Assembly: GCA_031255615.1 (NCBI GenBank)
Contig: JAIRSD010000209.1
Span: 1 to 5,447 of the forward strand
Source of the DNA: Treponema sp.
Lineage (GTDB): Bacteria; Spirochaetota; Spirochaetia; Treponematales; Breznakiellaceae
Reading direction: 5' to 3'
DNA length: 5,447 nt
In this document: in pieces, positions 1 through 5,447 of the stretch
Layout: each line of letters opens with the position of its first letter
Position numbering within the stretch: the first letter of the stretch is position 1
The notes under the pieces: model-generated
Databases searched by the model: none
Told to the model about the DNA's origin: nothing
Seen by the model: only the letters and a program-made list of their open reading frames with translations
Made by a program: the position numbers and the translations under genes

Positions 1-1530
1 GGCGGCGTAAAGCGGGTGTCCCCGGAAACGGTGGGCGTCGGCGATCTTATCGTGGTAAGGCCCGGCGAAAAAATCCCCCTGGACGGCGTGGTGGTCGAGG
101 GATTTTCCGCCCTGGACACATCGGCCCTCTCCGGCGAGTCCCTGCCCCAGGATGTGGAAAAGGGCAGCGCGGTGCTTTCCGGCTCGATCAACAAGAGCGG
201 GCTGCTCACCGTCGAGGTAAACAAGGTCTTTGGGGAATCCACGGTCTCCAGGATTCTCAACCTGGTGCAAAACGCGGGGAGCAAAAAATCGGTTACCGAA
301 AATTTTATTACCAAGTTCGCCCGGTATTACACCCCCGCGGTGGTGTTCTCCGCCGCCGCCCTGGCTATTCTGCCGCCCCTCCTTATCCCCGGCGCGTCCT
401 TTGCCGAATGGATCAACCGGGCCCTGGTATTTCTGGTGGTCTCCTGCCCCTGCGCCCTGGTTATTTCCATACCCTTAAGTTTCTTCGGCGGCATCGGCGG
501 GGCTTCGCGGAACGGCATCCTTGTAAAGGGGAGCAACTACCTGGAGGCCCTTACCAATGTGGACACCGTGGTCTTTGACAAGACCGGCACCCTGACCAAG
601 GGGGTGTTCAGCGTTGCGAACATTGTCCCGGCGGGGGGTTCCGCGGGTTTCACGAAAGAAAAACTGCTGTACTACGCCGCCTGCGCGGAATCAAATTCCA
701 GCCACCCCATAGCCCTTTCGATTAGAACCGCCTACCTCAACGCCGCGGGGAAGGGCCCGGACGATTCCCGGGGCGGCGGTATTGCCGACGGGATAGGGGA
801 CTATGAGGAAATCGCCGGGAAGGGCCTCCGGGTCCGGGTAAAGGGGGAAACGGTGCTGGCGGGAAACGCCGGTCTCTTTGATTCGGCGGGGATCGCCGTT
901 CCCCCGGTGGGGGAACCGGGAACCGTGGTATACCTGGCGGTGAACGGCGGCTATGCGGGGTACATCGTTATCGCCGATGAGTTAAAGGCCGACGCAAAAC
1001 AGGCGGTAGAAGAACTGCGGGCCGCCGGGGTAAAACGGATCGCCATGTTCACCGGCGACAACAAGGCGGCGGCGGGGGACATAGCAAAACGGACCGGCCT
1101 CGACGCGGTTTACGCGGAACTCCTGCCCCATCAAAAGGTTGAATGGCTGGAGGTCCTGGAACAGAATAAATCGGGGCCGGGCAAGCTGGTCTTTGTGGGG
1201 GACGGCATCAACGACGCGCCGGTCCTGGCCCGCAGCGACGTGGGCATCGCCATGGGGGGCCTCGGTTCAGACGCGGCCATCGAAGCGGCGGACGTGGTGC
1301 TGATGACCGACGAACCTTCAAAGATCGCCGGGGCTATCCGCATCGCCCGGAACACCCGGAGCATCGTCCGGCAGAACATCATCTTCGCCCTGGCGGTCAA
1401 GGGCCTTATCCTGGTCATGGGCGCTTTAGGCGCCGCCACCATGTGGGAGGCGGTGTTCGGCGACGTGGGGGTAGCCCTTATCGCCGTCCTCAACGCCATG
1501 AGGGCCATGCGGCCGTCGAAGCGGCGGTAG
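1..1530 (+). CDS. cadA: Heavy-metal translocating P-type ATPase, Zn/Cd/Pb class (5'-partial)
   Basis: This is an integral-membrane pump that uses ATP to export divalent soft metals (Zn2+, Cd2+, Pb2+). The frame is open from base 1, so the GTG at 16 is an internal valine and the real start lies upstream. Seen in order: actuator domain with LSGES (127-141); membrane helices around the CPC metal-binding motif (445-453); phosphorylation motif DKTGT with its aspartate at 577; the HP motif of P1B nucleotide domains (703-708); TGDN (1051-1062); GDGINDAP (1198-1221); and a C-terminal helix pair. That pair has a lysine (1399-1401) and an aspartate (1462-1464) 21 residues apart, matching the K/D pair of ZntA, which favours Zn/Cd over Cu. 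The N-terminal metal-binding domain and first helices are not in the window. The N-domain has a small Gly-rich expansion near 751-798. The class is secure; exact substrate and the cadA versus zntA name are inferred. Confidence 0.95.
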   Translation, partial: GGVKRVSPETVGVGDLIVVRPGEKIPLDGVVVEGFSALDTSALSGESLPQDVEKGSAVLSGSINKSGLLTVEVNKVFGESTVSRILNLVQNAGSKKSVTENFITKFARYYTPAVVFSAAALAILPPLLIPGASFAEWINRALVFLVVSCPCALVISIPLSFFGGIGGASRNGILVKGSNYLEALTNVDTVVFDKTGTLTKGVFSVANIVPAGGSAGFTKEKLLYYAACAESNSSHPIALSIRTAYLNAAGKGPDDSRGGGIADGIGDYEEIAGKGLRVRVKGETVLAGNAGLFDSAGIAVPPVGEPGTVVYLAVNGGYAGYIVIADELKADAKQAVEELRAAGVKRIAMFTGDNKAAAGDIAKRTGLDAVYAELLPHQKVEWLEVLEQNKSGPGKLVFVGDGINDAPVLARSDVGIAMGGLGSDAAIEAADVVLMTDEPSKIAGAIRIARNTRSIVRQNIIFALAVKGLILVMGALGAATMWEAVFGDVGVALIAVLNAMRAMRPSKRR

Positions 1531-1635
1531 GCCGCCTGGTCTGAAAGGGGAACCGCGAAGTCCGGCGTGGAAGATGCGCCGCAGTCCGCCCAGGGCATAG
1601 CGGGGCGGGGAATTCGCGAAAGCCCGCCGATAGGG

Positions 1636-1659
1636 GCCGGCGGCAGGGAGGCCGCCGGC
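1636..1659. repeat. Inverted repeat A, 9-bp perfect stem
   Basis: GCCGGCGGC (1636-1644) is the exact reverse complement of GCCGCCGGC (1651-1659), with a six-base AGGGAG loop. The loop and 3' end of the first arm also form GGCAGGGA (1642-1649), which can instead pair with TCCCTGCC (1664-1671), so this hairpin competes with a second fold. Confidence 0.8.
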
Positions 1660-1669
1660 TGGTTCCCTG

Positions 1670-1698
1670 CCAGGGGTTTTGCGGGGCAAAACCCCTGG
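1670..1698. repeat. Inverted repeat B, 13-bp perfect stem with 3-base loop
   Basis: CCAGGGGTTTTGC (1670-1682) and GCAAAACCCCTGG (1686-1698) are exact reverse complements around a GGG loop. A four-T tract sits inside the 5' arm and the matching A tract inside the 3' arm. No T-run follows on either strand, which argues against simple Rho-independent termination. Confidence 0.9.
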
Positions 1699-1722
1699 GC
1701 GGAAGATCCGCAGGGATGCGGA
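1699..1722. repeat. Inverted repeat C, two alternative short stems
   Basis: TCCGCA (1707-1712) pairs with TGCGGA (1717-1722) around a GGGA loop. The same TCCGC (1707-1711) can instead pair backwards with GCGGA (1699-1703) around an AGA loop. The two folds exclude each other. The stems are short (6 and 5 bp), so either could be chance in GC-rich DNA, but they are contiguous with stronger hairpins on both sides. Confidence 0.55.
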
Positions 1723-1745
1723 ACCAAAACGCTTCGCGGTTTGGT
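1723..1745. repeat. Inverted repeat D, 10-bp stem with one mismatch
   Basis: ACCAAAACGC (1723-1732) pairs with GCGGTTTGGT (1736-1745) around a TTC loop. The only failure is A1729 opposite G1739. It begins directly after inverted repeat C and ends three bases before the next stem. Confidence 0.75.
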
Positions 1746-1748
1746 CTT

Positions 1749-1780
1749 GCGGAGTTTCGCGGCGCAGCGCGAAACTCCGC
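1749..1780. repeat. Inverted repeat E, 13-bp perfect stem
   Basis: GCGGAGTTTCGCG (1749-1761) is the exact reverse complement of CGCGAAACTCCGC (1768-1780), leaving a six-base GCGCAG loop. No T-run follows on either strand. Confidence 0.88.
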
Positions 1781-1797
1781 GCCGGGGACGATTTCAG

Positions 1798-1829
1798 GCG
1801 AAAGCCGCGCCGGCCGGCGCGGCTTTCGC
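1798..1829. repeat. Inverted repeat F, 32-bp perfect loopless palindrome
   Basis: GCGAAAGCCGCGCCGG (1798-1813) is followed immediately by its exact reverse complement (1814-1829). There is no spacer and no mismatch over 16 base pairs, with the centre of symmetry between 1813 and 1814. In duplex DNA this is a two-fold symmetric site; as RNA it would fold as a very stable GC-rich hairpin, losing only the few central pairs to the turn. It is the strongest element of the cluster. Confidence 0.92.
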
Positions 1830-1853
1830 GCCCGCGCAAGGGATAGGAGCGGT

Positions 1854-1884
1854 ATCTTTTGCCTGGCCCCGCCGGGCAAAAGAT
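1854..1884. repeat. Inverted repeat G, 13-bp stem with one G-T pair
   Basis: ATCTTTTGCC (1854-1863) and GGCAAAAGAT (1875-1884) are exact reverse complements. The stem extends inward by a T-G wobble (1864 with 1874) and two G-C pairs, leaving a five-base CCCCG loop. On the plus strand it is followed by only a short TT, so it is at best a poor terminator for the ATPase gene. Confidence 0.85.
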
Positions 1885-1901
1885 TTAAGCGGATAGCCCG
1901 G

Positions 1902-1920
1902 TCCCCGCCGCAGGCGGGGA
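1902..1920. repeat. Inverted repeat H, 8-bp perfect stem with 3-base loop
   Basis: TCCCCGCC (1902-1909) and GGCGGGGA (1913-1920) are exact reverse complements around a GCA loop. This is the first substantial hairpin met by transcription leaving purL, about 100 bases past its stop codon. On the minus strand it is followed by mixed sequence, not a T-run. Confidence 0.78.
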
Positions 1921-2018
1921 TGCGCCCAACACAAACCTGACATGCGGCATGGGCCAATGCGGAATCGCCGCGTCGATGGCGAGTCAAACTTCAGCGTCCG
2001 CCCACATGCGCCCGCGGA

Positions 2019-5000
2019 CTACCAGGCCCGGAAATAGGCGGTCCCCGCCTCGAAGATTCGCTGCCGCTTATTGCCGGGGATGTTGATATGCACAAAGTCC
2101 CCCCGCCGCTCGGAATGGGCCATCTTGCCCAGGACCCTGCCGTCCGGGCTGGTTAAGCCCTCGATGGCAAAATCCGAACCGTTGGGGTTGTCGGGCTCCG
2201 CCATCGTGGGGTTCCCCGCCGAGTCAACGTAGCAAAAGGCGGCCTGTCCCTTTTTGAACAGGGCCTCCCCTTCTTCCCGCCGGATCACCAGCCGCCCCTC
2301 GCCGTGGCTTACCGGCACGATGTGGACCGCCCCCGGCTCCTCCAGGCTAAGCCAGGGGGAGAGGTCGGACATGACTCGGGTCCGCGCCATCCGGGACACA
2401 TGGCGGCCAAGGCGGTTGAAGCTGAGGGTGGGCGCGGTTTCCCCGGCTTCGGTGATTCTGCCGTAGGGTACAAGCCCCAGCTTGATAAGGGCCTGGAAGC
2501 CGTTGCAGATTCCCAGAATCAACCCGTCCCGCTGTTCCAGCAATGCGGTTAGCTCCTCCGCGATTGCCGGCGAGCGTAGGGCGTTGGCGATGAATTTGCC
2601 CGAACCGTCCGGCTCGTCCCCGGCGCTGAAGCCCCCGGAGAGGGCGAGGATCTGGGCCTCCGCAATGGCCCGGGCCAGTTCCCGGCTGGAGGCGGCTATG
2701 TCTTCCCGGTTCCGGTTGCGGAAGACCAGCAGCCTGGTCCGGGCCCCCGCTTCCCGAAAGGCCCGCTCCATGTCCCATTCGCAGTTGGTTCCGGGAAACA
2801 CGGGAAGCACCGCCAGGGGCGCCCCGCGGCTGGTCCTGAGGGCAAAGCCGCTTTGCCGCGGCTGGGGCCCCGTCCGCCGGGCCGCCGAAAGTTCTGAACG
2901 TTCTGGAAATTTCGAAAGTTCTGAAAGCCCTGAAAGCTCCGGCAAGGCCGGGGATTGGCCGCCCCCCCGTTCCGCCGCGCCGTCCGCCGCGCTTGGCCCG
3001 GCGGAGGTCTGGGGATACACCCGGATCAGGGCGGATTCGTAGGCCCGGCGGAGGACCGCCAGGGGGGTTTCGGCGGAGGCCGCCGGTTCAGCCGCCCCCT
3101 CCGGGGGAAAGCCCCCGGCGCGTATGCGGAAGACCGGTTCTTCCAGGACGCGGCCCGCCAGAGCCCAGCGGCCGGCCTTTGCAAGAATCGCCGCCGCCCT
3201 CCAATCCGGCTCCGCAGCGTCCCCCAGGGAAGCCCCGCCGCCGGGCCCCTTCCCGCCGGCCCCCGCCGCCGGGCTGCCGGTTCCGGCCCCCCGCTCCCGG
3301 TCCGGGACCCATCCGGCCTTCAGTTGGACCAGGACCGAACCCTGATAATCCGGCCCTTCGGCCAGGGGGAAGGCGGCGGCCGCCGCCTCCACCCCCACGC
3401 CGCCGCCGAAGGCCATCAGGGCCAGGCTTACCGCGGGCCCCCCCGCCGCTACGGGGTAGGCCGCGGCGGCCAGCCCCGCCTCTCCCAGTTCCATAAGGCA
3501 GGCCATATTGGCCCGGAACAGATCCCATTCGTCCGCCCCATCTCCGCCGCCCCGCTGGGCCAGCAGGATGATCGGGGCGCCGGGGATCCTTTGGAGTACG
3601 CCGGAACGGACCGCCGAGGCGGCGCAGGTTCCGGCGGCAAAGGCGGCCAGGGTGGGGGGCACGGCAAGATCGATGCCCAGGTCCCGGTCCCGGTAGTTGC
3701 CGGACATGGAATCCTTTCCCCCGATGGCGGGGACCCCCAGTTCTATCTGGGCCTCCAGGGCCCCCAGCAGGGCCATGACCAGCTTGCCCCAGGTCTCCGG
3801 GCTTTCGGGCCGCTCAAAATATTCCTGCAAACTTAGATAACCCTTCCGGTAATCCCCGCCCAGGCAGACAAACTTCGCCAGGGCCTCCCTGACCGAGCCC
3901 TTGGCCCCCCGGTAGGGATCCCGCTCCAGGATGCCGGGATCGCAGCCGAAGCAGAGGAGGCTCGCGGTCCGGCTTTCCCTGTCCGCCGAGGGGAGCAGGG
4001 CCGCCATACCGCATTCGGGGGTCCCCTGTTCCGCGCCGCCCCAGGGGAACAGCACCGAAGAAGCGCCGACGGACCCGTCAAACCGTTCCTGGAGACCCCG
4101 GCGGCTTCCGGAACGAAGGGAACCCAGTTCCCCTTCGAGGGCGGCCAGCAGGGCCCGGGGGGCGGCGGGGGAATCGCCGGGGCCGGCCGGGGACCCGCCC
4201 CGGCCCCCGGCCTGATCCGGGGAAGCCCCGGAGGGCGGGGGGATGCGGACCAGGGCGGAACGGGGCGCGCCGTTGCTGTCAAGGAATCGCCGGTCCAGGT
4301 CCACGATGGCCTTCCCCCGCCAGGTCATCCGCAGCCCCGCGCCGGGCCCCGCCGTAACGCGGGCGATAACCGCCGCGCCAAGATTTTCCGCCGCCGCCAG
4401 GGCGATAAATTCCTCCGCGTCCTCCGGGGCCGTTACCACCGCCATCCGTTCCTGGGATTCGGAGATGGCGAGCTCAATACCGTTCAGGCCGGCGTACTTC
4501 CGGGGAACCGCGTCCAGGTCGATGTCCAGGCCCGCCGCCAGTTCCCCCACCGCCACCGCGACGCCCCCCGCGCCGAAATCGTTGCACCGTTTGATGAGGG
4601 CGGCGGTCCGGCGGCTGCGGAAAAGCCGTTGGAGCTTCCGCTCCTCCACCGCGTTCCCCTTCTGCACCTCCGCCCCCGCGCTTGCCACCGATTCGCCGGA
4701 GTGCATCTTGCTGGAACCCGTGGCCCCGCCGATTCCGTCCCTGCCGGTCCTTCCCCCCACCAGGATCACCAGGTCCCCTGGGGCCGGTTCTTCCCGGCGC
4801 AGCCAGGCGGCGGGAACGGCGGCGATCACCGCCCCCAGTTCCATCCGCTTGGCGATAAAACCATCATGGTAGAATTCCGCCACCTGCCCCGTGGCCAGCC
4901 CTATCTGGTTGCCGTAGGAGGAGAAGCCCGCGGCGGCGTCCCGGGCGATTTTTATCTGGGGCAGCTTTCCCGGCAGACTATGGGCGGGCCCCTTCCGGGG

Positions 5001-5447
5001 ATCTCCGCCGCCGCTGATCCGCATGGCCTGGTACACATAGGCCCGGCCCGAAAGGGGGTCCCGGATGGCCCCTCCCAAACAGGTCGCGGCCCCCCCAAAG
5101 GGTTCTATCTCCGTAGGATGGTTATGGGTCTCGTTCTTAAAGAGAAGCAGCCAGGGCTCCCGAAAAAACCCGGCCTTTCCGCCGCCCCCAACATTGCTGC
5201 GCCCCGCCCCATTCCCGTCTTTTTTCGCGCCGCCGCAGCCGCCGCCGCTACAAGCAGCACCGGCGCCGTTAGCGTTACTGTCGCCAGCATCATTGCCGTT
5301 AGTATTACTATCGCCGGCATTATCCGCACCGGCGAATTCCGCCTCTACCCTGACGGTGCAGGCGTTAATTTCCGCGGACTCCTCCACCCCGGCGGCGAGA
5401 CCCCGCTTTTTAAGGAGCTTCGCGCCGATAACCGCCATGTCCATCAG
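2019..5447 (-). CDS. purL: Phosphoribosylformylglycinamidine synthase, PurL with fused glutaminase (5'-partial)
   Basis: This cytosolic enzyme makes FGAM from FGAR, ATP and glutamine in the fourth step of purine synthesis. The 1,142 residues seen are the C-terminal part: the methionine at 5444 is preceded in frame by CTG, giving LMDMA as inside relatives, so the start is beyond the window. The missing part, about 200-250 residues by family length, should hold the PurS-like domain and the catalytic histidine of the (S/D)HCRH-type motif. Seen: KNETHNHPTE (5109-5138); nucleotide-binding GGRTGRDGIGG (4725-4757); second-half GGKDSMSG (3699-3722). After a linker, the class-I amidotransferase domain (about 2022-2828) has its nucleophile Cys in GICNGFQ (2505-2507) and the triad His and Glu in AHSER (2115-2117 and 2109-2111). 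All visible catalytic residues are intact, so it is probably active. Several low-complexity insertions are unusual (5169-5324, 4155-4241, 3210-3299, 2835-3011). Confidence 0.97.
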   Translation of the reverse strand: MMDMAVIGAKLLKKRGLAAGVEESAEINACTVRVEAEFAGADNAGDSNTNGNDAGDSNANGAGAACSGGGCGGAKKDGNGAGRSNVGGGGKAGFFREPWLLLFKNETHNHPTEIEPFGGAATCLGGAIRDPLSGRAYVYQAMRISGGGDPRKGPAHSLPGKLPQIKIARDAAAGFSSYGNQIGLATGQVAEFYHDGFIAKRMELGAVIAAVPAAWLRREEPAPGDLVILVGGRTGRDGIGGATGSSKMHSGESVASAGAEVQKGNAVEERKLQRLFRSRRTAALIKRCNDFGAGGVAVAVGELAAGLDIDLDAVPRKYAGLNGIELAISESQERMAVVTAPEDAEEFIALAAAENLGAAVIARVTAGPGAGLRMTWRGKAIVDLDRRFLDSNGAPRSALVRIPPPSGASPDQAGGRGGSPAGPGDSPAAPRALLAALEGELGSLRSGSRRGLQERFDGSVGASSVLFPWGGAEQGTPECGMAALLPSADRESRTASLLCFGCDPGILERDPYRGAKGSVREALAKFVCLGGDYRKGYLSLQEYFERPESPETWGKLVMALLGALEAQIELGVPAIGGKDSMSGNYRDRDLGIDLAVPPTLAAFAAGTCAASAVRSGVLQRIPGAPIILLAQRGGGDGADEWDLFRANMACLMELGEAGLAAAAYPVAAGGPAVSLALMAFGGGVGVEAAAAAFPLAEGPDYQGSVLVQLKAGWVPDRERGAGTGSPAAGAGGKGPGGGASLGDAAEPDWRAAAILAKAGRWALAGRVLEEPVFRIRAGGFPPEGAAEPAASAETPLAVLRRAYESALIRVYPQTSAGPSAADGAAERGGGQSPALPELSGLSELSKFPERSELSAARRTGPQPRQSGFALRTSRGAPLAVLPVFPGTNCEWDMERAFREAGARTRLLVFRNRNREDIAASSRELARAIAEAQILALSGGFSAGDEPDGSGKFIANALRSPAIAEELTALLEQRDGLILGICNGFQALIKLGLVPYGRITEAGETAPTLSFNRLGRHVSRMARTRVMSDLSPWLSLEEPGAVHIVPVSHGEGRLVIRREEGEALFKKGQAAFCYVDSAGNPTMAEPDNPNGSDFAIEGLTSPDGRVLGKMAHSERRGDFVHINIPGNKRQRIFEAGTAYFRAW
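2835..3011 (-). other. Expanded linker between synthetase and glutaminase domains of PurL
   Basis: About 59 residues join the end of the synthetase half (IRVYPQ) to the first strand of the amidotransferase domain (PLAVLPVFPGTNCEWDM). The segment is rich in Ala, Gly, Ser, Pro and Glu, and includes a run in which the tripeptide ELS or a close variant recurs (about 2880-2942). Family members usually have a shorter connection here. It is probably disordered and outside the catalytic core. Confidence 0.65.
2886..2925. repeat. Direct repeat CGAAAGTTCTGAA, two exact copies
   Basis: The 13-base word CGAAAGTTCTGAA (plus strand) occurs at 2886-2898 and again at 2913-2925. The copies are 27 bases apart, a multiple of three, so both are read in the same frame of purL. 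Partial copies (GTTCTGG nearby, CTGAAAG further right) make this a small degenerate repeat tract encoding the Ser/Glu/Leu-rich part of the linker. Confidence 0.8.
5169..5324 (-). other. Low-complexity Gly/Asn/Ala insertion within PurL
   Basis: This in-frame segment encodes about 52 residues rich in Gly, Asn, Ala, Asp and Ser. It sits between the conserved strand ending INACTVRVEAEF and the conserved WLLLFKNETHNHP. In the relatives I recall, these strands are joined by a short turn of a few residues, so this is a loop expansion. The first part is a tandem repeat and the rest is Gly-rich with a CSGGGC stretch. Codons in the first half (AAT, GAT, AGT, ACT, GCT) are more AT-rich than in the rest of the gene. 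The frame continues cleanly on both sides, so the gene is not broken. Confidence 0.8.
5265..5324 (-). repeat. Tandem pair of 30-bp coding repeats in purL
   Basis: Two adjacent 30-base units encode DNAGDSNTNG (5295-5324) and NDAGDSNANG (5265-5294). By direct alignment 24 of 30 bases match; three of the six differences are silent third-position changes. The pattern suggests duplication of a ten-residue unit followed by drift under selection to stay in frame and hydrophilic. Confidence 0.85.

Larger units (their letters stand above)
1636..1920. repeat. Cluster of eight adjacent inverted repeats (hairpin array)
   Basis: Eight inverted repeats follow one another over about 285 bases, with starts at 1636, 1670, 1707, 1723, 1749, 1798, 1854 and 1902. 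Stems are 6-16 bp and most are perfect; loops are 0-6 bases. The arms differ from one hairpin to the next, so this is neither a tandem repeat nor a CRISPR-like array of one unit. None is followed by a clear T-run on either strand, so they do not look like standard intrinsic terminators. They may act together as a two-way transcription barrier or as 3'-end RNA protection for the converging genes, or they may be remnants of dispersed REP-like intergenic repeats. The pairing is seen directly; the role is inference. Confidence 0.85.
1531..2018. other. Convergent intergenic spacer without a credible gene
   Basis: This spacer lies between the stop codons of the ATPase (TAG, 1528-1530) and purL (TAG on the minus strand, 2019-2021). 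I see no tRNA, rRNA or recognisable protein. Open frames here have no family resemblance and run through the inverted repeats, so they look like by-products of high GC. The middle, about 1636-1920, is a hairpin cluster described separately. The left part, 1531-1635, holds only a weak stem (GGCGGG at 1604-1609 with CCCGCC at 1623-1628, enclosing the palindrome TTCGCGAA). The right part, 1921-2018, holds short imperfect pairings such as TCGCC (1965-1969) with GGCGA (1978-1982). Both genes end here, so the spacer is 3'-flanking sequence for each and should contain no promoter for either. Confidence 0.85.

Noticed and set aside
16..18. GTG as the start of the ATPase
   Set aside because: The frame is open back to base 1 and the protein lacks its essential N-terminal helices, so the valine is internal and the gene is cut by the window edge.
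1854..1890. Intrinsic terminator for the ATPase gene
   Set aside because: The stem is good but is followed by only a TT before mixed sequence, and it lies over 300 bases past the stop codon; no hairpin in the spacer has a proper T-run.
1636..1920. CRISPR array or integron attC-like sites
   Set aside because: No unit is repeated with regular spacers, the stems differ in sequence, and there are no integron core-site motifs or cas or integrase genes in view.
1490..1987. Open frames on both strands across the intergenic spacer
   Set aside because: They run through the perfect inverted repeats, overlap each other on both strands, have Arg/Pro/Gly-rich translations without recognisable motifs, and lack a convincing ribosome-binding site.
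2955..3836. Long plus-strand open frame of 293 codons opposite purL
   Set aside because: It lies wholly antisense to clearly conserved PurL sequence, its translation is Gly/Pro/Arg-rich with no domain, and GC-rich genes routinely leave the opposite strand free of stops.
4194..4239. Palindromic CCCGCCC/GGGCGGG with inner CCCCGG/CCGGGG arms inside purL
   Set aside because: Such short G/C-only pairings are expected in a Gly/Pro-rich coding segment at this composition, so I do not treat it as a regulatory structure.
5230..5265. CSGGGC stretch in the PurL insertion as a metal-binding site
   Set aside because: Two cysteines within a Gly-rich low-complexity loop are too little evidence, and no other Cys or His ligands are arranged around them.
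5442..5444. ATG as the start of purL
   Set aside because: The codon before it is an in-frame Leu, and LMDMA matches an internal conserved stretch of this PurL type. The catalytic N-terminal region would otherwise be missing.

Overview
The window holds two partial protein-coding genes that converge on a roughly 490-base spacer packed with inverted repeats. The DNA is strongly GC-rich by eye, and both genes prefer codons ending in G or C. The synthetase is of the large, single-chain PurL type with a fused glutaminase, in the version best known from Clostridia, streptococci and treponeme-like spirochaetes (the LMDMA, FKNETHNHPTEIEPFGGAATC and FDGSVGA stretches). This points to an anaerobic firmicute or spirochaete with unusually high GC. 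A spirochaete is my weak preference; the window does not settle it.

Layout. Bases 1-1530 (+) are the 3' two thirds or more of a P1B-type heavy-metal ATPase of the Zn/Cd/Pb class; its start lies upstream. Bases 1531-2018 contain no credible gene. Within them, about 1636-1920 carries eight adjacent hairpins with different stem sequences, including three perfect stems of 13-16 bp. Bases 2019-5447 (-) are the 3' part of purL (FGAM synthetase plus glutamine amidotransferase); its N-terminus lies beyond the right edge.

The genes are functionally unrelated (metal export and purine synthesis) and transcribed toward each other, so no shared operon is implied. Two features recur. Surface loops and interdomain linkers of PurL are expanded with low-complexity sequence, partly as recognisable tandem repeats, and the ATPase has a smaller example. 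The shared 3' spacer is built almost wholly from back-to-back inverted repeats without U-tracts. I see no convincing new multi-gene system; the hairpin cluster and the repeat-bearing PurL insertions are the points worth following up.
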